Positions 24,881 through 36,655 of a stretch of DNA of 64,000 nt are shown in pieces. The translations under genes were made by a program, and so were the position numbers. Under the pieces are notes generated by a model. That model saw only the letters and a list, made by a program, of their open reading frames with translations, did no database searches and had not been told where the DNA came from. The DNA is taken from the NCBI RefSeq assembly GCF_030272615.1, contig NC_081406.1, forward strand, positions 170,943,361-171,007,360, in the 5' to 3' direction. The stretch comes from Cryptomeria japonica. Taxonomy: Eukaryota > Streptophyta > Pinopsida > Cupressales > Cupressaceae. Numbering within the stretch: the stretch's first letter is position 1; each line of letters starts with the position of its first letter.

Positions 24881-25916
24881 CTGGTGTGCCCATCAATTGC
24901 AGTGCGAAGCCATTTGGAAGGTGCGTCCTTAAGCTAAACGATGACGTGTGACACGTGGCATACATTCACATGGGTCCCACTTTAATCAACTTTGATTATC
25001 AGTTCCGGTATGGGATCGTGATAGGATCTTTATCTTTTATTTAGCAATCTTATCAATTTTTTAGCCATTTTTTTGCTTTTGTCTTTAAGTGCCTTGAATT
25101 GTTCATGAGTATTATTCATTTGCTTAATATTATTATTATTATTTTTATTTTTTATTTTTTATTTATTTTATTTTTTTTGACTTTGAGCTGTTCTTACATA
25201 AGAGTTGAAGGGTTCCTCATTTTGAGAGGGAGGTTAGAGTAAAAGTAAATAAGTTCAATTTTATGAGGATTAAATAAGATATATATTTAAAATAATTTGA
25301 GTTAAAAGATTATTTATGATTTATGAAAAAAGTATTAAGTATTAGTTTAATGATGAAATCATATAATTTTCTATAATTTATAAGGTAATTATAAAATAAT
25401 CAAATTTTATATTTATATTTTTTTAAATTTCTATAAATTTATGTTGTGTTTATAATAGGTCAACATTGTAAAAGATAGACTATTATATTATCTTTATGTC
25501 ATTTCGATATTATTAGTAAAAGTGGGCTTTCGAAGGGGCCTAAACCCTTCGATAACAAGCACAAGATTAGCTAAGAAACCTCTCAAGTTCCAAAAAATTA
25601 AAAAAGATCTTGTCATAAGAAGCAGGAAGCAAAATGTATAAGTGACCAAAAAATAAAACAAGAGATTGCAAACAAGAAAACCAACAACAAAGAAAATTAT
25701 AAAATAGGACGAAGTAGATGAGAGTTATTCAAGCCATCAATAGTTTTCCACTCTTCTCATAGGAAACTTGGATGCTCCCTAGAGTCTTGCTATCTAAAAC
25801 AATTACCATTCTTTCATTTTGCTTCATTTGAGACCTAGTCCTTTTGCATGGTCTCTTAGCTTCTTGTCAAGGAGTTGTAATGAAGCATTCTAATATCGAT
25901 GGACAAATTCCATACT
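24881..25916. other. Spacer with T-rich tract; G-box-like word
   Basis: Contains GACACGTGGC (24951-24960), which matches a plant G-box/ABRE core, but no coding sequence starts downstream, so its function is doubtful. 25124-25180 is a T-rich TTATTA/TTTATT tract. Nothing else recognised. Confidence 0.4.
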
Positions 25917-26480
25917 TGTAGATACCAAAAATTGATCACTTGTGTTTGGTCAATTTACCCCTATTTCATCCAATTCCTCATCCTTCTATATTAATTAATA
26001 ATATCTTATTATTTAATTAATATTATCTATTTTCCTTTAATCTTCCTAAGTCTTAACCCAAGGTAAATAATTACCTTTAATTATTTACCTCCAACCCTTA
26101 TCCCCTTCTTCCAACAATTATATAAATAATTTCTTTTTTATTTAATTCTCCCTCACATGTCACATCCTTCTACATTTCCAACTTGCCTCCTAATCTCCAC
26201 CTAATCCCCTTCTTAATTATATTGAAGTCAACTCCTCCCATCACATCAAACACATGGGCTTCTCCCCTCAAGTACCCAAAATAATTTTTTTATTCCTTTA
26301 TTCCTTTCCATCTATCCTCCATCTTTGATCTTCATCAAGCAATCTCAACCACCAATAAGCTTCCATCCAAAATCCTATATATCTATAACTTAGCCATTTT
26401 TCAACCTTTCTCACTCATTTTCCATTTGAGCATCCTTATGTTGCTAGATTTTCCAGTGAGCATACATCCAAACAATCGTA
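25917..26480 (+). repeat. Possible gypsy-type LTR fragment
   Basis: Starts TGTAGATACCAAAAATTG, similar in layout to the LTR start of element G (TGTATACACATAAAAATTG), and then has AATTAATATT-rich and C-rich stretches like G. No second LTR, PBS or target duplication was seen. Confidence 0.3.
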
Positions 26481-26535
26481 TTAAAAAAATCTACTCAAAA
26501 GGGGTTTGATATAGTTTCATTTCGTTAAATTATTG

Positions 26536-26608
26536 TATTGTTTTGTGATATGTATGCATGCATGCATGCATGTATGTATATGTATATGTACATGTACATG
26601 TACATGTA

Positions 26609-26641
<33 letters not shown>

Positions 26642-26786
26642 ATGTATGTATATCTATATAGATATATGTATATGCATATGTATATGTATATGTATATCTA
26701 TATGTATGTATGTATGTATGTGTGTGTGTGTGTAATGTATATATGTGTGTATATACATATGTATATGTAATGTACATGTACATGTA

Positions 26787-26823
<37 letters not shown>

Positions 26824-26911
26824 GTATATGTATATGTATGTGTCTGTCTGTATGTATGTATGTATATACACATATATATATGTACACACAAACACACACA
26901 CACACACACTC
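26536..26911. repeat. Compound microsatellite (ATGC/ATGT/TATG/TG/AC)n
   Basis: About 375 bp of alternating purine-pyrimidine repeats: (ATGC)n, then (TGTATG)n, (TATATG)n, (GTAT)n and (TG)n, ending in (AC)n at 26884-26908. The many Tyr/Val/Cys ORFs on both strands are artefacts. Confidence 0.95.
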
Positions 26912-27585
26912 AATTAGATATCTTTATTTAATAAGAACTTTAACTTATGCTAATTACATTCAATTTTTGCCAACCTTTTCTTAAGATAATTCACTTGGAG
27001 TTCCTTAAATCGTTGAATCTTTTAACCCATTTCCATTACTCCTCATTGAGTTTGATCTAATATTTAAACTTAGAAAGGCCTCAATTAAGTTAAATATTTT
27101 TGGATTTCTTTATATTATTTTCAACCTTTTACCTTTGAAATATGTACAACCACAAATCCTAAAGACTAGCACCTACTCCTAAGATTGAGGATAATACGAA
27201 CAAAGATTATGGGTAAGACTTATGTTTAGACAATGACTTAGATGGATTTCTTCTTGTAAGTAGGTAAAATCACCTTTACATTGGGCTCAACTAGATCTGG
27301 AAATTTTCTCCTGAAGTGTCCTCAAAAAGAGTTTTCCAAGATAATGATAGGGAAACAAAAAAAATCAACTATACCCAATATGTGATATGGTTAAAACACT
27401 CTCATTAAGCCTATTACACATTGGATACTTGTGAAATCTCTTCTTACTTTGATAGTAACATTTTTATACATGCATCTAAATATAAAAAATACATGTATAT
27501 TCCTATGGATGGGTTTAATTTGACTCAACCATATAGATGTATGTTCTTAGAATTTAAATAGTTACAATAGAGGTTTTAATAATGA
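26912..27585. repeat. Duplicated segment Y, copy 2
   Basis: Counterpart of 20532-21162, starting directly after the (AC)n tract. It has about 24 extra bases around 27095-27120. Confidence 0.8.
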
Positions 27586-27984
27586 AAATATGCTTGAAAA
27601 TATTCCTAGACTGTTACAATGAAAATGTATGTAATCATATACCATTCAATACTCATGCCTACTTTGATTGGGAAAAAGTCACAACTTGCAAGGAGGAAAA
27701 GATGACACATACAAATAAAATTTGAAAATAAACTTGCATATAGAAATCATTAATAAGGATTTATGGAGTTCAACAATCTTAATATTCTACTTTGAAGCTA
27801 GACAATAACCCACACAAAATCACTAAGAGACCATTACAAAGACTTGGTAGTGCTTTAAAATAGTGTCATGTTTTTATAGCTCTAAAAACATTCATACTAG
27901 TAAATATGTCAAGAGAAAACGAATAGCTAGGTTTGAATGTTTCCTCGAACCATTATAGTTTACCATTGGATATAGTTAGATAAA
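27586..27984. other. Spacer left of the nested element block
   Basis: AT-rich sequence without ORF or repeat that I can support. Confidence 0.5.
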
Positions 27985-27989
27985 AACAC
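27985..27989. repeat. Target-site duplication AACAC of element C, left copy
   Basis: AACAC precedes the LTR end at 27990 and recurs exactly at 51098-51102, 23 kb away. Confidence 0.9.
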
Positions 27990-30406
27990 TATTAGGCACA
28001 ATGCACCACTGAGAGGGGGGTGAATCGGTTGTTCTCAATCTTTTCCCTTTAACAACCTTATGTGACTATACCGTTGAATAGATCTAACTGAATGCAGACT
28101 TACCGGTTAGTGAGGAGACTAAACTCAAATGCATTCACACAAGAGGGACATCACATAACACTAACATATATGAGGAAAACACAAGATGGGAAAAACCTCG
28201 GTGAGAAATGCTACTGGAGACTACTGCTCCAATCCAACCTCACAATCAATCTCTAATTACAATGTTTAGGGCACTAACCCAAGGAGCTACAACCCCTAAA
28301 CTGAGCTCCAACTCAATGAATACAAAACATATTCATTTACAAGTTAACAGCCTTGTTACAAATGGATTTTGTAACACTTCTTCAAATCTCTCTATTGTAT
28401 CTCTTGTGCAGTTCACTGGTAGTTCCCTCTCTATCGGTTCTCTCTTCTGGTTGCCTCTTCTCTCTGCTGCTCTATTTCTCTCCACCGGTACTATACTCTC
28501 TTGGCTCTATGCCTGCCTTCTCTGCAGTTTCCTTCACTTCTTCTCTTTCGGTATGGTCACTACCAGTTCTGCACTTCTATTGTTGGTTGAACACTTCAAC
28601 CTTGTTCTTCCTCACACTCAGTCTATTCTTCCTCTTCTTCTTGATGAGCACTTGAATGATTTCACCTTACATGCAATAATACTCCCTCATCCAGTGGCAA
28701 TACACTCTACTTCAGCAGCAAGCAACAATGATTTTGGCTTGCATATTTATAACCTAGTTTTCCCACCAAAAGCCAATTCAAATTCAGGTAGTTAGGGTTT
28801 TCTCATCAACCTCAAGACAAACCAAATCCAATCACATCTTATTTGATTTGATCGCTCACACAATTGTTTGCACACCACTGCCATTAATGTGCCTTCAAAT
28901 ACATGTTTTCTAAACATAGCAAACACAACCCTATATCTTGACCTACATTTGTCAAAACACCATAAATGTCTCAATTGTTTCCTTCTCAAAGTACTCCTAC
29001 AATCTGATTTTCTTACTTTGATTCAGGTGCCAACAACTCCCTAATCTTTCTCTACCGTTCACTCTTCCTCAAGTCGCACTCTTCTGATCTAATCCATAAA
29101 TCACGGGCTCCATATCAAATGCACACTTGTAGAAAAACCTATCCCTACACGACACTTCATTGACCTCTGCAAGCTTGCCACATCAACTCCACGTGACATC
29201 TTTGTCGGTATCCATTTCAACAAAGTCAATTATGTCGGTCCAGACAAGATCACTAACCAACCACTCAACCGGGATCATCTACCAATATACTACCCCTGCT
29301 AGTTAAACCCTTAACCGGTTTTTCATCAACCTTGCACTCTGCTTCTCTTCCAGTGGAAAACTCAACTAGTCAGCACTCTTGCTAGCCTTCCTTATGCACA
29401 TCTTCATTAGATGGGAATCTTCCGCATCTTCACCTTGACCATATTACCAGTGGAAATACATACCGGCAAACATTCTTGATGACACCATGCCATCAACCTT
29501 CAACTGTTTCCATCTAAGGCATCTACATGCCGGTTGCACTCTCTTATCTGTAGTTGCTTAGCCTTGCCTTCTTCATCATCAGACTAGACACCATCTCAAT
29601 CGGTTTTTCAAAGTGACAAACCCATCACTCTTCATCTGAACTGGCATCTCAACATGCCTTCTCATTCGGTCCAGTGCATATCCCTTATTTCATGCACTTG
29701 AGGCATTCCTTTGATTCACTAGTAGATCCGGTGTGAGCCTTCAAACACCTGCCTCTACCTCTTCTTCCTTATCTCATAAAACTATGATGGACACTTTGTA
29801 TAATATGAGATAAGCTCCACTTACTGGTGGGAGTAAGTCCTTGTCATCTGCATCCTACAATGCACTCATGTGGCTTCCCTGTTTGTGCAACATGTCTTCA
29901 AATAGGCACACGTGATTCGGTATGGGCACATTCATTATCGGTCATCTCTTCACATGGTGATTGCATCTTCATCTGGTGGGAGTCCTGTTGTTTTGCATCG
30001 ACACAATATACTGGTGACCTGTACATCCTTCTCCTCCTATGTTGATGTGATTTAGGTAACATTCGGCTTCTTCATCACAAACAACAGCTCATGCTCCTTG
30101 CTCATCCTGCTTGTACATGGTCATAAGCTTGCAGGTTGGCAACAACTCATTGTCAACTCAACTCTTACCAGTTGACATCCTTTCTTTACCGGTGATAGAC
30201 TACACCGGTAACCTATCCATTTCATCCACACAAGTCAAACACTAACTTGTGTGTCGGTGATTCCAGTGATCATTCCTCTGAATGACATTCTCTTCCTTAC
30301 CAATGACCTGCAATACTATTTGGCATGAATGACTGCATGTCAACAATACTCCCATACCAGTTGTCCTTCTATACCGGTTGACATCAATGACAACACAATG
30401 CCAACA
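27990..30406 (-). repeat. 3' LTR of element C
   Basis: The plus strand runs TATTAGGCAC (a mutated TGTTAGACAC end) to ATGCCAACA. It matches 33913-34635 and then 49348-51097. Stretches near GTGAATCGG, GGGAAAAACCTCGG and TTGATGTCAAC mark LTR landmarks. An ORF at 28208-28795 is LTR sequence without recognisable domain. Confidence 0.9.
28005..28032 (-). other. U5 hairpin, element C 3' LTR (decayed)
   Basis: ACCACTGA and TCGGTTGT pair at 6 of 8 positions around a G-rich loop. The 5' LTR copy pairs better. Confidence 0.55.
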
Positions 30407-30424
30407 ATCTCCCCTTTTGGCATT
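30407..30424 (-). other. Polypurine tract of element C
   Basis: The minus strand reads GCCAAAAGGGGAGAT directly before the 3' LTR start TGTTGGCAT. Confidence 0.8.
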
Positions 30425-31815
30425 GATGTCAACTCATGTAGTATCCGACATACTACATAATCTCTCTCCCCCTTTGTGTGATCCAACTCTTCCCCTTTGT
30501 GTGATCCATGGATTCTTACACATGTAGTATGTGGTATACTACAAAAGCCTTCTCCCCCTTTGACAACAATGGAAAAGGGCACTGTCAGGATATCACTCCT
30601 CCTTGTATCTACTGGGCACCAACATAAATTTTTCTCCCCTTTTTCTCTTTACTGGATGTATCTCCTCTTTTGATACCAATTGGTATAATTTCTCAAGTTA
30701 CAACTCTTGAGACAGAGGACTCAACCATCAACTAACACCATTTGAGCTTTGCTACCAATTATTAAAGCACTCAATTTGTAGAAGGGTGTGTCAGTGTATA
30801 CAACTTACCTATCGGTCAGACTGCATCATCTCCCTTTGACATGCAGTAGCCATTCTAACCCCATAATGCTTGATATCAAGTGTTGAAACTGACACCGATA
30901 CCAATTGTATCTTCTTTGATAACAACTGTATGCTCTCTTGTGCAGGTAACTCTCCCTTTTTGCAGACAACTCTTCTGATGATCTAGTTGTGGTTTCAATT
31001 TGATAGACATTAAAATATTTCACAACTTTGGACACTTTCAAAGACACCATCACACCGATACAACCATAGACACATGAACACCCTATGTGTCTAGCGAGTC
31101 TGATACACATCAGAAAACATGGATGTCAACTCCCCCTGAGTCATGCATCTTAGGTCCATCTTGTCGGTCAGGTCCAAAGCTGGGGCTCTAATCAACTCCA
31201 TATATCGGTTGAGTTGTGCATATGTGATCATCTGATGATCTTTCAGTTCCATCATATCCACAACAACCTATGACATGATCTTGGATGTACACAATGCCAT
31301 ACAATGTCCTCATCATGCCAAGAGTTAAACCAGTTAGTCCAAAAACATGCATGCCTACATGATCAACCACCGAGCCAATCATATGTCATTCAAGTCTTTT
31401 CCAATACCACTTGAGACATAACCTCCTCATTCCATGTTACCAAGGCTAATGCAATGATCTCCAACCTCATTGTCTTACATAACTTGCAAGTACCTGTTAG
31501 CATTCATGTCGGTAACATACTGCACATACCGGTTCCCTATACCGGTCCATTATCACTACCAGAGCACCTTCCTGTAGCTTCTAACATTATGTGTCACTTT
31601 GCATCTGATTCCAATTGTTAATATCCATCTATAGACACATGTCGTAGTGATCCAACTCTGATCTATAGGTGTGTAGCCAAGGCATCCACTACACACACTT
31701 ATCATCTCATTTTCTTCTTTCTTACCGACAACAACTTGTTCTTCCATGTGTCCTTCTTCACTGAGGGGATGAATGATGAGTTTAGTATACTACTCCCCCT
31801 AAGGTCATGCATCTC
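30425..31815. other. Non-coding internal region of element C
   Basis: About 1.4 kb between the gag relic and the polypurine tract, with several CTCCCCCT words but no ORF matching pol domains in any frame. Confidence 0.6.
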
Positions 31816-31817
31816 CT

Positions 31818-33839
31818 TTAAGCATTAGGAGATATTACCTGTGCATTGAATGCATAGTGCCGGTCCATGGTCTTCTTTCTCCACACCTGCTTGGTCTCAT
31901 TCTTCTTCCCATTTTCAATCTTGGGAGTAGGTCTTACCATATTCTGTTGATGGGTCCTTTCATTTTTGGACTCTGCATCACTACCGAAAGTAGTGATAAA
32001 GTAGCACACAACATCCATCCCAACTTCATTATTGGGGAATCTCTTAACATACTGGTTTGACCATCTTCCTCTGGTCATGTTGTTGTGACTGGCAACCAAG
32101 ACTGATGGACCTCTTGATCCTGCAGGGACATTTCTCATTTGGTCCCATTCAGGTTTCTGACTTCCATATGCTCCATATCCATTTCTAAGTTGAGCATAGC
32201 TTCTATACCGGCTTCCATATGACTGCAGGTCCATCTTCCTACATTCATAACTTCTATGGCCAATTCCATTGTAGTTATAACAAAGATTATTTGCATAACC
32301 AAGAGAGGGGATATGCATGTATCTATTCCTGGATACATTTTGCTCATATGCATGATCTCTATGACATCCTAGATTATTCCTTCTAGATCTCTTTCTACAT
32401 TCTTCTGCTCTATGGCCATGAGCATTACATAAAGCAATAACCAGTAAATGATGGCCTATGATTTACAAATTTATTTTGCCATGCATGGGGAGATCTTAGT
32501 GGTTTAGCATCTCCATTTCTTCTTCTTTGAGGATGGATCCTGGGTTGTCCATTATTTTCATTTCCTCCATCTGATCTTTTCTTCTCCCACACTTGTCTTG
32601 ACATGTGGGCGGTAGCATTTCTTTGTCCTCTACTGGTAGGATGTCCTTTTTGCTGCCTTCTCATGTTCTTGATTCCGGTGAAGTTGTCTTCTCCCATTTT
32701 ACCTTTTCCTTTGAGATCTGCATTGTTCCTCCTTCTTGTAGCACCGGTCTTCATTCCTGTCTGCAATTCTTCACTGGTTGTATTTAGGTAAACCTTCTTC
32801 TGGGGAGCATTTCTAACTATGAAGTTTCGTCCCTTATTTTGTCCATTTGAGGAGACAAATAGAATGTCATTGTGAGGGACATTTTTGTTGGTGGAGCATT
32901 CACCGGCACCACTTCCTAATCCTTCAGTGTCCTTGGCATGACTTTTATTGTTTAATATTTTGTCTAAGGAATCACTGTTGCCATCAAACTAGATTCTTAC
33001 CTTCAACTCATCTTGACACTTCTCAAGGACCATTTCAAAGAATCTCCATTTCTCCAAGTAGTTGTTGATATTCTTTATTTTTTACTTCTAGCCTAGATGT
33101 TATATCTTCACACTGACACTCCTTGGTGCCTTCTTCTTAAGACTTCAACTTTGAGATGCATTTCTCAAATTCTTCAAGGCATTTTATCAATTGGTTCTGC
33201 TCCACTATAGCAACATTTTTGAATAGCTTGTATTCATTTCTCACTCTAGTGAGTTATTCAAGAGCATTTACAAGTTCACCTTCAAGATCAACTTTTGCTT
33301 CATCTTCTTCTTCACCTTCACTATCACTACCAAACAGCTCTTGTCGGTTGTCGGTAGGAGTGATCTGTATGATCATTTTCAGATGTGTGCCTCTCATCTT
33401 CTGATTCTTGAGCCATGAAGAGATGGGTTCCTTTTTCATCAATTACGTGGCTGCTAGAGGATTTTCCTTCATCATCTATAGATACACGAGATGCATTTAT
33501 CACCTTATCGTTACAAGTCGGTTCTACAGTAGTGAGCTCATTTCCATAGATCTTATTTAATCTCTCCCATAATCTTTTTCCAGATCTACACTTGTCCACC
33601 TGAGAAGACACATCACTGGACAGTCCACTAAATATAGCCTTCATTTATGCTTCATTGCACCTAGATCTTATTTTTGCTTCAAGATCAGTGAGAAAATTGA
33701 CTTTACTAGGGTAACCATTTACAATAGACATCCACACATCAAACCCTAGAGAGGATAGGTAGACTTCCATTCTACAACTCCAAATGGAATAGTTTGAACC
33801 ATAAAAGACTAGAGCAGGGATTGACACTAAACAAACCAT
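31818..33839 (-). pseudogene. Gag relic of element C
   Basis: The minus ATG at 33839 starts a copia-type gag: FYGSNYSIWSCRMEVYL, then one stop at about 33645, then AIFSGLSSDVSSQVDKC and LWERLNKIYGNE (UBN2-like core). A frameshift near 33340 leads to an acidic segment (DSEGEEEDEAK), a coiled-coil-like part, then a basic linker (32766-32425). Two decayed zinc knuckles follow: FTGYC with its frame lost near 32440, and CYNYNGIGHRSYEC (32300-32260) with the second Cys changed to Tyr. The last open segment (32318-31818) ends in VWRKK-containing sequence and a stop. No DSG protease motif follows. Confidence 0.7.
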
Positions 33840-33897
33840 TGAGTCCTTAAGCCAAAATCTACCCAAGCTGGAGAAAGCTTGTCTACCTAGGAACCTA

Positions 33898-33912
33898 TGC
33901 TCTGATACCAAT
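33898..33912 (-). other. Primer-binding site of element C
   Basis: The minus strand reads ATTGGTATCAGAGCA immediately after the 5' LTR, matching the initiator Met tRNA complement TGGTATCAGAGC exactly. Confidence 0.85.
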
Positions 33913-33927
33913 TGTTAGACACAATGC

Positions 33928-33955
33928 ACCACTAAGAGGGGGGTGAATCAGTGGT
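33928..33955 (-). other. U5 hairpin, element C 5' LTR
   Basis: ACCACTAA and TCAGTGGT pair at 7 of 8 positions around a G-rich loop of about 12 nt; it begins 15 bp from the LTR end. Confidence 0.7.
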
Positions 33956-34630
33956 TCTCAATCTTCTCCCTTTAAGAACTTTATGTGAGTATACAGGTTA
34001 ACAGATCTAACTGAATGCAGACTTACCGGTTAGTGAGGAGACTAAACACAAATGAATTCACACAAGAGGGACATCACATAACACAAGCATACACAAGGAA
34101 AACCCAAGATGGGAAAAACCTCGGTGAGAAATGTTGTTGGAGACTACTACTCCAATCCAGCCTCACAATCAATCTCTGATTACAATGTTTAGGGCACCAA
34201 CTAAAGGAGAACCAACCCCTGATTTTAGGGCACCAACCTAAGGAGCACCAACCCCTAGTTTAGGGCACCTTCCCAAGGAGCTACAACCCTTGCACTAAGC
34301 TCCAATTCAGTGAATACAAAACATATCTATTTACAAGTTAACACACTTGTTAAAAATAGATTTTGTAACACTTCTTCAAATCTCTCTGCTGAATCTCTTG
34401 TCCAATTCACTGTCGGTTCTCTCTTATGGTTTCCTCTTCTCTCCGCTACTCTATTGTTCTCCATCGGTACTACACTCTGTCAGCTCTATGCCTGCTTCTC
34501 TGCAGTTTCCTTCACTTCTCTGCCGGTATGGTCACTACCGGTTCTGCACTTTTCTTGTTGCTTGAACACTTCAACCCTATTCTTCCTCACACTCAGTCTC
34601 TTCTTCTTCTTCTTGATGAGAACTTGACTA

Positions 34631-34635
34631 ATTTT
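34631..34635. repeat. Target-site duplication of element B, left copy (ATTTT; right copy ATTTC)
   Basis: ATTTT next to the B LTR end at 34636; ATTTC at 49348-49352 beyond the other end. Four of five bases agree. The intact site is visible in the 3' LTR of element C as AATGATTTCACC near 28656. Confidence 0.75.
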
Positions 34636-35906
34636 TGTTAGGATAATCGATGAACAACTGAGAGGGGGAGGGGTGAATCAGTGGTTAACAAATTATAACA
34701 TTTAATTCACTTAATAACCCTTAAACAAATTAAGTACCGATAGAGCAGAAACAGATATCAATAAATAATACAACTTAACAATTAGACAAATAATCAATGC
34801 AAAGCAACCATACCATATAACACCATGATTTGTACGTGGAAAACCCAGAAAGGGAAAAACCACGGTGGGAAGCCTACCCACAATTAAATGATACTTCTAC
34901 AGAAAGTATGTGTTACAATGAGGGGCCAACACATGTAGGAAGGCACACTACTTAGACCATACTGCTCATTACAAAAGAGTCTCACTGACTACAGAGAGGC
35001 TACAACCATCTCAGGATAAATGGACAATAATCCAATAGAGTGAACTGCCAAAAATAGCATCTACCATGCTTGATTACAGTCCCGGTTAAGCTCAATACCA
35101 GAGGCCTTTGACCTCTTCCTTAATCCCAATTTGATCACCTATGATCAACCAAATCTCCTTCGCATATGATATTGCATTTAAAGACCACAAACACTTATTC
35201 CATTCCCATGCCACACATTCCATGATATACAATGAGATCTTACATCATTTTATACAAACCCTAAGGCCTAAACCAATTAGGTCTACCTCCTAAAAGATAT
35301 TACAATAAGATCATTACATAGATCCATATTACAATGATATGCTATGTTGGCTTAAGACCAAAACAACAATAATAAATCCATAGATCATCCTGAAACATCC
35401 TGGTAACGTGTAGAGTACACGTTAATATGATATCGGTCCATAACCTAGATAGGCACCAGACCTATTCTAGGTCCACCATGCCAAAGAAATATCTTCAAGA
35501 AGTTGAAGCACGATCAAAGAACATCTTCAACATCCCAAAATCCATGTAGAAGCTGCACCAACACCAATTATGCATCCTGTCAAGATTCCTCAGTGAGAGC
35601 TCTACCGGTAAAGCCTTAAACTAGTGCCGGTAAGGGTTTACCAGAGTGTATGGTAGAATTCAATTACCAAGTCAATAACAACTGACCAAGACATGCTCTA
35701 GAAGAATGTACCACATGTAACCAAACATATTCCATAGATCTAAACATGTCAAAAGTTTCCAACAGATAGTCTCTTCTACTGGTAACACTAGATCTTCTAC
35801 CAGTAACCAAAACCTATCTCTCGGTAACCAACCATAACAGCTAGTGTTGACATCAATGAAAAAACATCAATGCAACACATAATAAATTCATCCAATAATG
35901 CCAACA
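34636..35906 (-). repeat. 3' LTR of element B
   Basis: The plus strand runs TGTTAGGATA to AATGCCAACA. It matches 41407-42101 followed by 48801-49347 (for example AGATCCATATTACAATGA across the A insertion site). Confidence 0.9.
34652..34686 (-). other. U5 hairpin, element B 3' LTR
   Basis: AACAACTGA (34653-34661) and TCAGTGGTT (34678-34686) pair at 8 of 9 positions around a 16-nt G-rich loop. Confidence 0.7.
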
Positions 35907-35925
35907 ATCTTGCCCTTTGGCATTG
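35907..35925 (-). other. Polypurine tract of element B (degenerate)
   Basis: The minus strand reads GCCAAAGGGCAAGAT before the LTR start TGTTGGCAT; one base interrupts the expected purine run. Confidence 0.65.
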
Positions 35926-36265
35926 ATGGCAACACTAGATGTGAAAAACATCTAAGTACCAATAAATGCCAAGCAAGTACCCCCCTGTGGAAGACAACCA
36001 ATAATCTCCTGAATATCAATAACTCTCCCCCTAATGTATACAACTCCTTTTCTTATTTTTCACATCAATATCTCTCTCCCTTTGACATCAATGCCAGAAA
36101 TCTAACAAAAATATCAAAGTAAGAAAACCTCTGAATCTCAAAGTTGACTACTCCCCCTGAGTAGTAGCATCACTCATCAGTGCCAGTATGAATAATATCT
36201 CTAATAATGCATGTGGTACTGATGACAAACTGCATCAATCAAGTCTCTACTGGAGGGGTAAAAAC
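35926..36265. other. 3' internal region of element B after pol
   Basis: Non-coding. AAGTCTCTACTGG at 36241-36253 corresponds to the pol-end segment of element A (around 47385-47398, reverse strand), which places the inserted fragment D within the last codons of pol. Confidence 0.6.
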
Positions 36266-36643
36266 TGTTAGAGTATTTAGGTATTTACTTGATTAATTAA
36301 ACAATATTTGTTTAATTATTTAAGTTCCCTTTATCTCTTTTACACTTAAGCTAACTTTAGGTGCATAATAATTAATTCTTTTATTAATTATTATGTGCAA
36401 ACCTAGGTTTTCCTTTTTAGGGTTTCTTGACCTATTAAAGGTTGAGTTCATTCTTTTCATTGTATGAAGAAGAAGGTTTTTTACATTACACATTTTGTGA
36501 ATATTGAGCTCCCTCTTTTTGAGCATATTTTCTGTGTATTTCTTTCTTCTGTGATTTGCTTCCTTGCTTCTCCTTGTAATAGGTTTTTCAGCGTGCAGAG
36601 ATCATTTGGGCTCCTGTGGTGTTGTATTTTCTCAACTCCTACA
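36266..36643 (+). repeat. LTR of element D
   Basis: TG...CA ends, PBS directly downstream. The sequence is unlike the LTRs of A, B, C and E and lacks their U5 hairpin. Confidence 0.75.
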
Positions 36644-36655
36644 TGGTATCAGAGC
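36644..36655 (+). other. Primer-binding site of element D
   Basis: TGGTATCAGAGC, an exact match to the initiator Met tRNA complement used by plant copia elements. Confidence 0.85.

Larger units (their letters stand above)
33913..34635 (-). repeat. 5' LTR of element C, first part
   Basis: The plus strand begins TGTTAGACAC. It matches the start of the 3' LTR and breaks at 34635 where element B is inserted. It includes a small local triplication (GGGCACC..C.AAGGAG near 34190-34280) not seen in the other LTR. Confidence 0.85.

Noticed and set aside
26517-26984. Overlapping long ORFs on both strands, up to 130 codons
   Set aside because: All fall in the compound microsatellite and encode Tyr/Val/Cys or Thr/His/Ile repeats; composition artefact.
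28208-28795. 195-codon plus-strand ORF
   Set aside because: Lies entirely in the 3' LTR of element C; the counterpart in the other LTR is shorter and out of register. Hydrophobic Leu/Ser composition comes from CTT/TCT-rich LTR sequence.
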